Of a stretch of DNA of 64,000 nucleotides, positions 29,892-39,451 are shown piece by piece. Each line of letters starts with the position of its first letter. Position 1 is the stretch's first letter. The notes below the pieces were generated by a model. The model was not told the origin of the DNA. It saw only the letters and a list, made by a program, of their open reading frames with translations, and did no database searches. Source of the stretch: Bacteroidales bacterium (GTDB taxonomy: Bacteria > Bacteroidota > Bacteroidia > Bacteroidales > UBA932); the NCBI GenBank assembly GCA_017469845.1, contig JAFUFP010000056.1, positions 1 through 64,000 on the forward strand. Reading direction: 5' to 3'. Made by a program: the position numbers and the translations under genes.

Positions 29892-31424
29892 ATGCCCGCC
29901 CAGAAGAAATCCAAATCCAAGGGTGGCCAGGATGTGAATCTCGATACACTGGGTCTTGAGATGGGCAACAAGCCCCCTCAGGCCCCGGATTTCGAGGAAG
30001 CCGTGTTGGGTGCCCTGCTCATCGAACCGAACTGTGTCGATGAGGCGATGGAGGAGCTCTCCCCGTCTTGTTTCTACGACCCCAAGCATCGCAAGATATT
30101 CGAAGCGATGGTGAGCCTTGTGAACGAACATGAGGCTCTGGATATCCTATCGGTTTCCCAGAAACTGTCATCCATGGGGGCACTTGAGGAAGTGGGAGGC
30201 CCCGTCCTTCTCGCCGCATTGTCCCAGAAGATAGGAGCGGCGGCCAACATAGAATACTACGTAAAGATCCTCAAGCAGAAGACGATCCAAAGGGACCTCA
30301 TTTCGGCTTCCCTTTCCATTCTGCATGATTCATACGACGATGCAGTCAATGTCGATGACCTCATCGACAACGCCCAAAGCAAGGTCTATGCGGCTATCCA
30401 GAACAACGTAAAGAAGGACGTCCAGGAAATCGGCTCCGTGATCAAGTCCGCTATGGACGAGATTGAGAAGATGCAGGGCCAGAGCGGCCTGAGCGGAGTC
30501 CCGTCCGGATACAGTTCGATCGACAGGATAACGATGGGGTGGCAGAAGAGCGACCTCATCATCCTCGCCGCCCGTCCTTCCGTCGGTAAAACCGCCTTCG
30601 CCCTCAATATCGCGAGGAACGCCGCCGTCGACCACAACATGCCGGTAGCCATTTTCTCGCTCGAGATGCCTGCCATCCAGCTCGCCAAGCGACTGATGGT
30701 CTCGGAGACCGGACTGAGCGCGGAAAAGATAAAGGGAGGAAAGACTCTCGAACCTTACGAGTGGGAACAGCTCGAGTTCAAGCTAAAGGCCCTTTCCAAA
30801 GCTCCACTCTACGTTGACGACACCCCGAGCCTTCCTATCATGGAATTCAGGACCAAGGTCAAGAGGCTGGTAAAGTCCAAGGGGGTACGCCTCGTTATCG
30901 TCGACTATCTCCAGCTCATGCAGGGTCCGGCTGAACTCCGTGGAATGAGGGAACAGGAGGTCGCGGCGATTTCAAGGACGCTCAAGGCTACGGCCAAGGA
31001 GTTGGATGTTCCCATCATCGCACTTTCCCAGCTTTCAAGGCAGGCCGTGCAGCGAACCGGCGGTACCGGAAAGCCGCAGCTCAGTGACCTTCGTGAATCC
31101 GGCTCAATCGAGCAGGATGCCGATATGGTCATCTTCGTCCACAGGCCCGATTATCTCGGCCTTTCGGAAACTCCCGACGGAAAGGAGACCACCCAGATCA
31201 TAATCGCCAAGCACCGTAATGGTGAAACCGCCGATATCCCCATGCGTTTCAAGAGCGAAATGGTACGTTTCGTCGAGATTGACGACAACCTCGTCACGCA
31301 GGCCGGGGAGATCGGATCGGCCATGAATGACGATTATCCTCCGGCGGATTTCGGCCCCGGCGGAAATTATGGCGGGAATTTTGATGGATACTCTGACGGG
31401 TTCGGCAATCCTTCTTACCAGTAA
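29892..31424 (+). CDS. dnaB: Replicative DNA helicase DnaB
   Basis: Hexameric 5'-3' helicase of the replication fork. N-terminal domain at about 30-160 (FEEAVLGALLIEPNCV), then the RecA-like domain with Walker A ARPSVGKTA (Lys233), Walker B RLVIVDYLQLM and the QLSRQ motif. The 510 aa include a lysine-rich start and a Gly/Asn/Asp-rich tail (GNYGGNFDGYSDGFG), which is a usual variable end. No intein is seen. Confidence 0.96.
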   Translation: MPAQKKSKSKGGQDVNLDTLGLEMGNKPPQAPDFEEAVLGALLIEPNCVDEAMEELSPSCFYDPKHRKIFEAMVSLVNEHEALDILSVSQKLSSMGALEEVGGPVLLAALSQKIGAAANIEYYVKILKQKTIQRDLISASLSILHDSYDDAVNVDDLIDNAQSKVYAAIQNNVKKDVQEIGSVIKSAMDEIEKMQGQSGLSGVPSGYSSIDRITMGWQKSDLIILAARPSVGKTAFALNIARNAAVDHNMPVAIFSLEMPAIQLAKRLMVSETGLSAEKIKGGKTLEPYEWEQLEFKLKALSKAPLYVDDTPSLPIMEFRTKVKRLVKSKGVRLVIVDYLQLMQGPAELRGMREQEVAAISRTLKATAKELDVPIIALSQLSRQAVQRTGGTGKPQLSDLRESGSIEQDADMVIFVHRPDYLGLSETPDGKETTQIIIAKHRNGETADIPMRFKSEMVRFVEIDDNLVTQAGEIGSAMNDDYPPADFGPGGNYGGNFDGYSDGFGNPSYQ

Positions 31425-31462
31425 AGGAAGGATCCGACCCGGAACTGATAACCATTTTCGCC

Positions 31463-32353
31463 ATGTCCGACAGGTTCTACAGCGGACTTCTGTCCGCAAT
31501 CTTCAGGTTTTCCGCAAGCGCCCTTTTGTGCGCTCTCACGGTTATCCCGGGTATCTCCCAGACCAGGGCGAAAACCTGTATTCCCACAAATGAATTGACT
31601 CCGGCCCACTTGGCATATGCCCCGGGGGAGAAGTTGACATACTCCATCCATTACAAGTGGGGGCCCATCAACGCCGATGTGGCCAATGCGACTTTCGATC
31701 TTACGCAGACCACCCTGAACGGACAGGAAGTGTATCATGTGAAACTCTTCGGAAAGAACGCCAAAGTGTATGACCCGTTCTTCAAGATGAGGGAGGATTT
31801 CAGGACGTGGTTCTCTCCGGAAGGGATCGTTCCGGTCAGATTCACCCGCGACACGAAGGAAGGCAACTGGTTTTCCACGAATGATTACGATTTCAAGTGG
31901 AACACCTCCTCTCCCCACATCGAGGCGTCCCTGGACAGCAAGAGAAAGGGTCCCCGTGTGGAGGAACTGCCCCTGACGGATTGCACTTTCGACGTCCTGT
32001 CGCTTTTCTACTACGCCAGGAATCTCGATTTCGATGCGGTGAAGAAGGATGTCAAATATCCCGTGACATTCGCCGTCGATGACGACATCTGCAACATATA
32101 TTTCATCTGGAAAGGGCGGGAAACCATAAACGTCAAAGGGATCGGCAAGGTCAAGACGATGAAGTTCGTCGTCAAGCTCGTCGCCGGCGATGTCTTCGGT
32201 GATGATGAGAACGCTGACGGAACGATGTGGTTCACAGATGACGACAACCGTCTTCTGGTGTATTTCGAGACCCCGATCAGGATAGGGGCCATTTCCGGAA
32301 GGCTCGCTTCCTATGAAGGCATCCGCTATCCTTTCTCGGCAAAAGTCCAATAG
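31463..32353 (+). CDS. Exported DUF3108 protein
   Basis: A 296-aa protein with a hydrophobic N-terminal segment (about 8-32) that looks like a signal peptide or anchor. The rest is a beta-rich DUF3108 domain (GEKLTYSIHYKWGPINADVA, FRTWFSPEGIVPVRFTRD, VDDDICNIYFIWKGRE). Function not known. It sits between dnaB and rseC and overlaps neither. Confidence 0.8.
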   Translation: MSDRFYSGLLSAIFRFSASALLCALTVIPGISQTRAKTCIPTNELTPAHLAYAPGEKLTYSIHYKWGPINADVANATFDLTQTTLNGQEVYHVKLFGKNAKVYDPFFKMREDFRTWFSPEGIVPVRFTRDTKEGNWFSTNDYDFKWNTSSPHIEASLDSKRKGPRVEELPLTDCTFDVLSLFYYARNLDFDAVKKDVKYPVTFAVDDDICNIYFIWKGRETINVKGIGKVKTMKFVVKLVAGDVFGDDENADGTMWFTDDDNRLLVYFETPIRIGAISGRLASYEGIRYPFSAKVQ

Positions 32354-32359
32354 AATAAG

Positions 32360-32782
32360 ATGAAGGACGAACTCTCCCACGAAGGTATTGTACGTGAAGT
32401 CGGCCCCAAGATAACAAGGGTCGCCATAGAAGCGAAATCAGCATGCGCGTCCTGCCATGCCGCCGGATTATGTACCTCCCTGGACGCCACGACCAAGGAT
32501 ATTGAAGTTTCCACAGCCCTCAATCCCGGATATCAGGAGGGGGACAAGGTGGAGGTCGTCCTCGGTACGTCCATGGGTGCCAAAGCGGTGCTTCTCGCTT
32601 ATGTCGTTCCCCTTTTCATATTATTGATTTTAGTAGTATCTTTGTCGTATACTTCCATTCACGAACTCCTTATAGGAGCCATCGGGTTGGGTGGAATGGC
32701 CATCTGGTACGGGGTGGTGTACCTTTTCAGGGACCGCCTCTCCAGGGAATATGTGTTTTATCTCCGCCGGCCACGGGGATAG
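32360..32782 (+). CDS. RseC/MucC family protein upstream of Rnf
   Basis: A 140-aa membrane protein. The N-terminal domain has the family Cys motif CASCHAAGLC. Two transmembrane helices lie at about 73-92 and 97-120, with a basic tail. RseC-like genes lead rnf operons in many bacteria and are thought to help the complex act on a redox target such as SoxR. It is 33 nt ahead of rnfB, so they share a transcript. Confidence 0.85.
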   Translation: MKDELSHEGIVREVGPKITRVAIEAKSACASCHAAGLCTSLDATTKDIEVSTALNPGYQEGDKVEVVLGTSMGAKAVLLAYVVPLFILLILVVSLSYTSIHELLIGAIGLGGMAIWYGVVYLFRDRLSREYVFYLRRPRG

Positions 32783-32815
32783 TGACTGTAGGAAAATATT
32801 GATTACCACATACAA

Positions 32816-33778
32816 ATGACAACAACAATTATCTGGACAATCGCAATCATCGCCATTCTCGGTCTAGTGCTTGCGGTCATCCTTTACCTTGTCGCGGAGA
32901 AATTCAAGGTTGAGGAAGATCCAAGGATCGATGAGGTTGAAAAAGTGATGCCGGGTGCAAACTGTGGAGGATGCGGATTCGCGGGATGCCGCGCATTCGC
33001 GGATGCCGCCGTCAAAGCACCCAATCTCGACAACAATTATTGCCCGGTCGGCGGTAATGAAGTCATGAAGAAGGTGGCTGCCATTCTTGGATACACAGTC
33101 CAGGAGAAGGCTCCCCAGGTCGCAGTCGTAAGATGCAACGGAACCTGTGAGAACAGGCCCAAGGTCAACGACTATGACGGATTCTCTTCCTGCAAGGTCA
33201 AGGCTGCCCTCTATGCCGGAGATACCGGCTGTGCCTACGGCTGCCTCGGCTGCGGAGACTGCGTTGCCGCATGCCAGTTCGGTGCCCTTTCAATGGATCC
33301 CGTGACCGGTCTTCCCGTAGTGGACCAGGAAAAATGTACCGCCTGCGGCGCTTGTACGAAAGCCTGCCCCAAGGGAATCATCGAGCTTAGGGCCAAAGGT
33401 CCCCGCGGCATGAGGATGTACGTTTCCTGCGTCAACAAGGACAAGGGCCCCGCCGCCAAGAAGGCTTGCGCCGCCGCATGTATCGGCTGCGGAATCTGCC
33501 AGAAGACCTGTACCCACGATGCCATCACAGTCGAGAACAACGTCGCTTACATCGATTACTCCAAGTGCAAACTCTGCCGCGAGTGCGAGGCGATGTGTCC
33601 CACCGGAGCCATCCATGGCGTGAACTTCCCCAAACCGCTTGACAAGGATGCCGTCAAGGCAAGAATCCAGGAACGCAACCGCAAGGCCAAGGAGGCTGCC
33701 GCCGCAGCCGCTGCCGCAGCGAAAGAAGCCCCCGCACCGGCTCCTGTAGCAACCCAAAATAAGGAGGAAAAGGCATGA
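32816..33778 (+). CDS. rnfB: Rnf complex subunit B (ferredoxin-type)
   Basis: Electron-entry subunit of the membrane ferredoxin:NAD oxidoreductase. One N-terminal helix (5-27) precedes the Fe-S motif CGGCGFAGC followed downstream by Cys. Several 4Fe-4S ferredoxin motifs follow (CLGCGDCVAAC, CTACGACTKAC, CIGCGICQKTC, CKLCRECEAMC). The C-terminus is an Ala/Pro-rich tail (about 275-320) with a run of alanines, a flexible end seen in other Bacteroidota copies. The stop overlaps the rnfC start by 4 nt. Confidence 0.95.
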   Translation: MTTTIIWTIAIIAILGLVLAVILYLVAEKFKVEEDPRIDEVEKVMPGANCGGCGFAGCRAFADAAVKAPNLDNNYCPVGGNEVMKKVAAILGYTVQEKAPQVAVVRCNGTCENRPKVNDYDGFSSCKVKAALYAGDTGCAYGCLGCGDCVAACQFGALSMDPVTGLPVVDQEKCTACGACTKACPKGIIELRAKGPRGMRMYVSCVNKDKGPAAKKACAAACIGCGICQKTCTHDAITVENNVAYIDYSKCKLCRECEAMCPTGAIHGVNFPKPLDKDAVKARIQERNRKAKEAAAAAAAAAKEAPAPAPVATQNKEEKA

Positions 33779-35142
33779 CAAGGACATTCTCAATGGGTGG
33801 TGTACACCCTTCAGACAGCAAGATATCACGCGGATGCGCCATCGAGGTTCTTCCTACCCCTCCGACCGTGTACATCCAGCTTTCACAGCATATCGGTGCT
33901 CCGGCCAAACCGCTCGTGGCGGTCGGTGACTCCGTCAAAGTCGGACAGCCGATAGCCGAACCCGGCGGCTTCGTGTCGGCGTACATCCATTCTTCGGTAT
34001 CCGGCAAGGTGAAGTCCATCGCTCCGAGGAAAGACCTCGCCGGCAACAATCAGATGTGCATCGAAATCACCGTCGAAGGCGATGAATGGATGGAAGGAAT
34101 CGACACTTCCGATACCCTCATCACCGATATCATAGATGACAACAAGGCCATCCTCGACAAGATCCGCCTGGGCGGAGTCGTGGGACTCGGAGGAGCCACA
34201 TTCCCCACCCACGTCAAACTCAGCCCGCCTCCGGGTAAGAAGTGCGAAATGCTCATCATCAACGGATGCGAATGCGAGCCTTACCTCACATCCGATTTCC
34301 GTACCCTTCTGGAGAAAGGTGAGCAGGTAGTCGTCGGAACCGCAATCATCAAGCAGGTTCTCGGCGTCGACAAGGCCACTATCGGTATCGAGGACAACAA
34401 GCCAGAGGCCATAGCCCATATCAACGAAGTTCTCGCTTCGCTCAGGAAAGTCTCTCCCAAGTTCGAGGGAATAGAGGTCATGAGCCTCATGAAGAAATAT
34501 CCCGAAGGAGGTGAGAAGCAGCTCATCGATGCGGTGATGGGCCGTCAGGTCGCTTCCGGCGGACTCCCCATCGATGTTGGTGCTGTCGTGCAGAACGTCG
34601 CCACGGCTCTCGCCGTCTACGATGCCGTTCAGAAGAACAAACCGATCATCGACAACTCGGTAACCGTGACAGGAGAGTGCTTCCCCCGTCAGGCCAATCT
34701 TCTCGTGAGGGTCGGAACCCCGCTCAGCTACATAGTTGACTATCTCGGAGGAATGCCCGCCGACGCCGCCAAGGTGATAAGCGGAGGTCCGATGATGGGT
34801 AGGGCCATCGCCAATATGGATGCGGCCACCCTGAAGGGAACATCCGCACTTCTCTTCCTTACCGAGAAACAGACCAGGAGGGAACCCGAAGGACCCTGCA
34901 TCAGATGCGGCAAGTGCGCACAGGCATGCCCCATGGGATTGGAGCCTTTCCTCCTGAACCGTCTCGCCAGAGCCGGAAAGGTCGAGGAACTTGAGGACAA
35001 CGCCGTACAGGATTGCATCGAATGCGGCTGCTGCCTTTACAGTTGCCCCGCCCATATTCCTCTTCTGGACATCATCCGTCCCGCCAAGGGACAGGTCATC
35101 GGCCTGATAAGGGCACGTAAAGCGGCACAGGCTGCGAAGTAG
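33775..35142 (+). CDS. rnfC: Rnf complex subunit C (NADH-binding)
   Basis: Peripheral subunit carrying FMN/NAD-binding and Fe-S domains, 455 aa. The N-terminus has a barrel-sandwich domain (PLVAVGDSVKVGQPIAEPGG). The core is NADH-dehydrogenase-like (GLGGATFPTHVKL, INGCECEPYLTSDFR). The C-terminus has two 4Fe-4S motifs (CIRCGKCAQACP, CIECGCCLYSCP). Translationally coupled to rnfB by an ATGA overlap. Confidence 0.95.
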   Translation: MTRTFSMGGVHPSDSKISRGCAIEVLPTPPTVYIQLSQHIGAPAKPLVAVGDSVKVGQPIAEPGGFVSAYIHSSVSGKVKSIAPRKDLAGNNQMCIEITVEGDEWMEGIDTSDTLITDIIDDNKAILDKIRLGGVVGLGGATFPTHVKLSPPPGKKCEMLIINGCECEPYLTSDFRTLLEKGEQVVVGTAIIKQVLGVDKATIGIEDNKPEAIAHINEVLASLRKVSPKFEGIEVMSLMKKYPEGGEKQLIDAVMGRQVASGGLPIDVGAVVQNVATALAVYDAVQKNKPIIDNSVTVTGECFPRQANLLVRVGTPLSYIVDYLGGMPADAAKVISGGPMMGRAIANMDAATLKGTSALLFLTEKQTRREPEGPCIRCGKCAQACPMGLEPFLLNRLARAGKVEELEDNAVQDCIECGCCLYSCPAHIPLLDIIRPAKGQVIGLIRARKAAQAAK

Positions 35143-35184
35143 TAGACAGATTATTCTTTTTTCAACAATATCGAACAAGAAAAG

Positions 35185-36171
35185 ATGAGCAGACTATTGG
35201 TTTCACCATCTCCGCACATCCACGCCAAGGAATCCACAGCGAGCCTTATGCGTGATGTCGTGATAGCCCTGATTCCGGCCGTCCTCGTTTCCGTGGTATT
35301 CTACGGATGGAAGGAACTTCTGGTGCTGGCGGTCAGCGTGCTTTCATGCCTTGTGCTGGAGTATGTCATCACAAGATATATGATGAAGAAGGAGAACAAC
35401 ACTCTTTGTGATTTCTCCGCAGCCGTCACCGGCATTCTTCTCGCACTCAACCTCCCATACACCACTCCCTGGTGGGTCGTTTTCATCGGAGCCGCCGTCG
35501 CTATCGGTGTCGGCAAGATGACTTTCGGAGGATTGGGACAGAATGTTTTCAACCCCGCTCTGGTGGGTAGGGTTTTCCTGCTGGTTTCCTATCCGACCTA
35601 TATGACTCACTGGGAGGCTCCTCAGAGCCTTTTCGGAGTTGACGCCGTTTCCGGTCCGACTCCCCTCGGAATCATCAAGGAAGGACTTCTCCAGGGCAAC
35701 ACCGTTCCCCAGCTTATGGCCGACAACGGCCTTAACTACGGTCAGATGCTTTTCGCCAGCGTCGGCGGATCGGCCGGTGAGATTTCAGCCATCGCGCTTC
35801 TTATCGGATTTGTGTATCTGCTCGTGAAGAAGGTGATAAGGCCCCACATCACGCTCAGCATCTGGGCTACCGTGGCTGTCGTTTCACTTATCTTCTGGCT
35901 CTGCGCTCCGGACCGTTTCACGGATCCCCTTTTCAACCTCCTTACCGGCGGTATGATCCTCGGTTCCTGCTTCATGGCGACGGATTACGTCACTTCGCCT
36001 ATGAGCGTGAAGGGCGGTATAATCTTCGGAATCGGTATCGGATTCATTACGATGATGATCCGTTACTTCGGTTCGTATCCTGAAGGAATGTCATTCGCGA
36101 TTCTCATCATGAATGCCACCGTTCCTCTTCTCAACATGTGGTTCCATCAGAAAAAATACGGGAGGGCATAG
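35185..36171 (+). CDS. rnfD: Rnf complex subunit D
   Basis: Integral membrane subunit with about ten helices and covalent FMN, 328 aa. The flavinylation-type motif appears as SGPTPLG with a central Thr. Ion translocation is thought to involve this subunit with A and E. It starts 42 nt after rnfC and ends 3 nt before rnfG. Confidence 0.95.
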   Translation: MSRLLVSPSPHIHAKESTASLMRDVVIALIPAVLVSVVFYGWKELLVLAVSVLSCLVLEYVITRYMMKKENNTLCDFSAAVTGILLALNLPYTTPWWVVFIGAAVAIGVGKMTFGGLGQNVFNPALVGRVFLLVSYPTYMTHWEAPQSLFGVDAVSGPTPLGIIKEGLLQGNTVPQLMADNGLNYGQMLFASVGGSAGEISAIALLIGFVYLLVKKVIRPHITLSIWATVAVVSLIFWLCAPDRFTDPLFNLLTGGMILGSCFMATDYVTSPMSVKGGIIFGIGIGFITMMIRYFGSYPEGMSFAILIMNATVPLLNMWFHQKKYGRA

Positions 36172-36174
36172 GTT

Positions 36175-36735
36175 ATGGCAGTAGTTTCGAATTTCAAGAA
36201 CATGGTCATCTGCCTGTTCACCACGTGTTTCATATGCGCCGTACTCCTCGCCGGAGTATATGCTCTCACCAAGGCTCCGATCGACCGTACGAACGAGAAA
36301 CTCCTCAAGGAGTCCATCGGTGCGGTTCTCCCCCAGGGCGGGGAACTGTCGGAGGCCAAAACTCTCTCCGTCGGAGGCCAGCCTTCCGAGTACTATGAAA
36401 GCACCGAAAACGGTGAGGTCAAGGCCTATGCGGTGAAATCCACCGTCGTAGGTTTCGGAGGCCCGCTTGTACTTATGGTCGGCATCACCGATGACGGCAA
36501 GGTCTACAACACTTCAGTCCTTTCCCACAGCGAGACTCCGGGTCTTGGAGCGAAGTGCAACACTGATGAACATTTCATGGCGCAGTGGAAAGGCCTTGAT
36601 CCCGCAAGCAAGATTCTCAAGGTCAAGAAGGACCAGGGAGATATTGATGCCATAACCGCTTCCACCATCACATCGAGGGCGTATACTCTTGCTGTCCAGA
36701 ATGCGGTTGACGCCGTCAAAGGACTCATGAAATAG
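36175..36735 (+). CDS. rnfG: Rnf complex subunit G
   Basis: Membrane-anchored periplasmic flavoprotein subunit, 186 aa, with one N-terminal helix (about 8-30). The covalent-FMN segment reads DAITASTITSRAY, where the Thr after S is the expected attachment site. Upstream HSETPGLGAK is a conserved Rnf/Nqr FMN-domain motif. 12 nt from rnfE. Confidence 0.94.
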   Translation: MAVVSNFKNMVICLFTTCFICAVLLAGVYALTKAPIDRTNEKLLKESIGAVLPQGGELSEAKTLSVGGQPSEYYESTENGEVKAYAVKSTVVGFGGPLVLMVGITDDGKVYNTSVLSHSETPGLGAKCNTDEHFMAQWKGLDPASKILKVKKDQGDIDAITASTITSRAYTLAVQNAVDAVKGLMK

Positions 36736-36747
36736 GAGGACAGGATC

Positions 36748-37341
36748 ATGACAAGAAAACAGCTTATTACAAAGGGATTCATAAAGGACAATCCCACATT
36801 CGTCCTCATCCTCGGAATGTGTCCGACGCTGGCGACGACAACATCGGCCATCAACGGCCTCAGCATGGGACTTGCCACTCTTTTCGTGCTCGTCCTCTCG
36901 AATATGGCGATATCCGCGATAGCCCCCGTCGTTCCCGACAAGGTGCACATCCCGGTTTATATCGTCGTCATCGCGACTTTCGTCACTCTGCTTCAGCTCC
37001 TGATGCAGGCTTTCACCCCCGGAATATATGCGACTCTGGGACTCTTCATCCCGCTCATCGTCGTGAACTGTATAGTTCTCGGCCGTGCCGAGGCTTTCGC
37101 CAACAAGAACGGGATAATTGATTCCGCATGTGACGGACTCGGAGTGGGACTCGGCTTCACCCTGTCCCTCACGGTTCTGGGTATCGTCAGGGAAATCCTC
37201 GGAAGCGGATCCGTATTCGGATGGAAGTTCATCACCGGTGACGGTATGCTCGCATTCGTGATGGCTCCCGGAGCCTTCCTCTGCCTGGGATACCTGATGG
37301 TTCTTTTCAACAAGATCGCCTCCAAGAACAAAGGGGCATAA
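36748..37341 (+). CDS. rnfE: Rnf complex subunit E
   Basis: Six-helix membrane subunit of 197 aa, homologous to NqrD. Family signatures LGMCPTLATTTSAINGLSMG and VNCIVLGRAEAFA are present. With RnfA it forms the inverted pair that holds the membrane Fe-S centre; the conserved Cys residues in both motifs are retained. Confidence 0.95.
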   Translation: MTRKQLITKGFIKDNPTFVLILGMCPTLATTTSAINGLSMGLATLFVLVLSNMAISAIAPVVPDKVHIPVYIVVIATFVTLLQLLMQAFTPGIYATLGLFIPLIVVNCIVLGRAEAFANKNGIIDSACDGLGVGLGFTLSLTVLGIVREILGSGSVFGWKFITGDGMLAFVMAPGAFLCLGYLMVLFNKIASKNKGA

Positions 37342-37353
37342 AAGCAAGGCGTT

Positions 37354-37953
37354 ATGGAAATACTGCTTATAATTGTTTCTGCGATATTCGTAAACAATAT
37401 CGTTCTTGCGCAGTTCCTCGGAATCTGCCCTTATCTTGGAGTTTCCAACAAGCTTTCCACAGCTACGGGAATGTCGGCCGCGGTATGCTTCGTCATCACA
37501 CTGGCGACCGCTGTCACCTATCTCCTGAACAAGTACCTCCTTCTGCCCTTCGGTCTTGAATTCCTCCAGACCATCGCGTTCATCCTCGTGATCGCGGCTC
37601 TCGTGCAGATGGTGGAGATCGTCCTCAAGAAGATAAGCCCTTCCCTTTATCAGGCCCTCGGAATCTTCCTTCCCCTCATTACGACAAACTGCGCCGTGCT
37701 CGGTGTAGCCATCAATGTCGTCACGAAGGAATTCACTTTCGGTCTGCCTTCACATATGCTCGGATTCGGTGAGGCCGTGCTTTACGCATTCGCTACCTCA
37801 TTGGGATACGGACTCGCCATGGTCCTGTTCGCGGGACTTCGTGAGCACCTCGCGCTCAATGACGTGCCCAAGGCTTTCAGGGGCGTTCCCATCGCCCTTA
37901 TCACCGTCGGCATCCTTGCCATGGCTTTCATGGGATTCTCGGGAATAGCATAG
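37354..37953 (+). CDS. rnfA: Rnf complex subunit A
   Basis: Six-helix membrane subunit of 199 aa, homologous to NqrE. Signatures [20 protein letters not shown] and [11 protein letters not shown] carry the paired cysteines. Last gene of the complete rnfBCDGEA operon. Together the six subunits couple ferredoxin oxidation by NAD to Na+ or H+ export, as in anaerobic Bacteroidota. Confidence 0.95.
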   Translation: MEILLIIVSAIFVNNIVLAQFLGICPYLGVSNKLSTATGMSAAVCFVITLATAVTYLLNKYLLLPFGLEFLQTIAFILVIAALVQMVEIVLKKISPSLYQALGIFLPLITTNCAVLGVAINVVTKEFTFGLPSHMLGFGEAVLYAFATSLGYGLAMVLFAGLREHLALNDVPKAFRGVPIALITVGILAMAFMGFSGIA

Positions 37954-37974
37954 CGCTTTCCCCCATAAATATTC

Positions 37975-38048
37975 GAGGTGAGGCCATCCCTACGGCGGGG
38001 TGACCTCATCTTCCAAAAATGAACTCATTCTTCCCCACGGGAAGATGA
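37975..38048 (+). promoter_or_regulatory. Leader RNA with mutually exclusive hairpins before the polyene-type cluster
   Basis: Hairpin 1 pairs 37975-37990 with 37997-38012 (about 16 bp, some wobbles, core TGAGGCCATCCC/GGGGTGACCTCA). Hairpin 2 is TCTTCCC-CAC-GGGAAGA at 38029-38045. A third pairing, TCATCTTCC (38006-38014) with GGAAGATGA (38040-38048), is perfect over 9 bp and would disrupt both. It lies between the rnfA stop and the methyltransferase start at 38074. No T tract follows, so a plain terminator is less likely than a read-through or translation switch. Confidence 0.4.
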
Positions 38049-38073
38049 CACAAAATAACGGACCGGCAATCAA

Positions 38074-39177
38074 ATGGAACTTTTTCCGGAGTTGAAGAAG
38101 CGCTATACGGAGGATTACTATTCTGCGCGAGAGGCGCAGCGTATGGCGGAATTCATAGCATGGGGACCTGCAGTTTTCCAGGTTTCCAGGCTGATGGTGA
38201 AATACGGTATCCTCGAAGTGTTGCGGGACAATCCGGACGGGTTGACTCTGGAAGAGATCCTTCCCAAGGCGGGGATTTCCGAATACGGGCTCAAATGCCT
38301 CATGGAGGCGTCCCTTTGCATCGGGACCGTCCTTGTCGATACCGATACGGACAAATACACGCTATCGAAGGTCGGGTGGTTCCTTCTCGCCGACGGAGCC
38401 GCCAAGGTGAATCTGGATTTCAACCACTTCATCAACTATCGCGGTTTCTACGACCTTGACAAAGCGATAGAGGAAGGACGTCCCGCAGGACTTCCCACCC
38501 TGGGCCCTTGGCCGACAATTTATGAAGGACTGTCTTCCCTCGGAAAGGAAGAGAGCGACAGCTGGTTCGCTTTCGACCATTTCTATTCGGACAACTCCTT
38601 CGATCAAGCATTGGACATCATCTTCGGTGAAGGCGGGGTCAGAAACCTTCTCGACGTCGGCGGAAACACCGGCAAGTGGGCCCTCAAATGCGTTGACAGG
38701 GATCCGGATGTGAAAGTCACCATAATGGATCTTCCCCAGCAGATCGGTCTCATGAAGGAAAATGTCAAGGGAAAGAAGGGTGCAGAAAGGATTTCGGGAT
38801 ACCCCATAAACATGCTGGACGATTCCGCGCAGTTCCCCTCGTCACCTTCATTCGACGCCATCTGGATGAGCCAGTTCCTGGATTGTTTCTCCATTCCCCA
38901 GATAAAGTCCATACTGACGAGGACGGCGAAGATAATGACGTCCGATTCAAGGCTCTATATCATGGAACTCCTTTGGAACAGGCAGAGATTCGAGCCGGCG
39001 GCTTTCTGCATGGCGATGACGAGCATCTATTTCACGGCTATGGCCAACGGAAACAGCAAGATGTACTATTCCGAGGACCTGGTGGACGTGATCAAGGAAA
39101 GCGGACTGGAAGTTGAGAGAATAATAGACGGTATCGGCCAGGGGCACAGCATACTGGTGTGCAGAAAAGCCGAATGA
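38074..39177 (+). CDS. SAM-dependent O-methyltransferase (aryl-polyene-type cluster)
   Basis: Class I methyltransferase of 367 aa resembling the acetylserotonin/small-molecule O-methyltransferase type. An N-terminal winged-helix dimerisation domain (about 30-110; GILEVLRDNPDGLTLEEIL) precedes the Rossmann domain with motif I LLDVGGNTGKWAL (Asp194). A conserved late segment is GIGQGHSILVCRK. First gene of the cluster. It could methylate a hydroxyl of the aryl head group or another part of the product. The methyl acceptor cannot be read from sequence. Confidence 0.8.
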   Translation: MELFPELKKRYTEDYYSAREAQRMAEFIAWGPAVFQVSRLMVKYGILEVLRDNPDGLTLEEILPKAGISEYGLKCLMEASLCIGTVLVDTDTDKYTLSKVGWFLLADGAAKVNLDFNHFINYRGFYDLDKAIEEGRPAGLPTLGPWPTIYEGLSSLGKEESDSWFAFDHFYSDNSFDQALDIIFGEGGVRNLLDVGGNTGKWALKCVDRDPDVKVTIMDLPQQIGLMKENVKGKKGAERISGYPINMLDDSAQFPSSPSFDAIWMSQFLDCFSIPQIKSILTRTAKIMTSDSRLYIMELLWNRQRFEPAAFCMAMTSIYFTAMANGNSKMYYSEDLVDVIKESGLEVERIIDGIGQGHSILVCRKAE

Positions 39178-39208
39178 CCATTGAACAAGATAACATTGCG
39201 ATACAATA

Positions 39209-39451
39209 ATGGAAAGACAGGAAATAGTTGATAAGGTGAACGGTTTTCTGGAGGAGGAGTTCGAAATTGAGCCTTCTCTTCTCAAACCTGAAGCCAACTT
39301 CAAGAAAGATCTCGGCATCGACAGCCTCGATATCGTGGATATCGTCGTTATGGTCGATTCCGTTTTCGGTGTGAAGATCAAATCCGAGGACCTCGGCAAA
39401 CTCCTTACGCTCGGGGAGTTTTATGATTTCATAGAACAGAAGATCGCATGA
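39209..39451 (+). CDS. Acyl carrier protein, first copy
   Basis: An 80-aa acidic carrier protein. The phosphopantetheine site is in the motif LGIDSLD (Ser39). It tethers the growing chain during polyene assembly. The stop overlaps the acyltransferase start by 4 nt. A second, different ACP is encoded at 42564. Confidence 0.93.
   Translation: MERQEIVDKVNGFLEEEFEIEPSLLKPEANFKKDLGIDSLDIVDIVVMVDSVFGVKIKSEDLGKLLTLGEFYDFIEQKIA

Noticed and set aside
31415-32380. Minus-strand open frame of 321 codons opposite the DUF3108 gene
   Set aside because: Mirror of a recognisable gene on the plus strand; its residues show no domain.
33883-35178. Long minus-strand open frame of 431 codons opposite rnfC
   Set aside because: Shadow of rnfC; no start context and no known motif, while rnfC has full family motifs.
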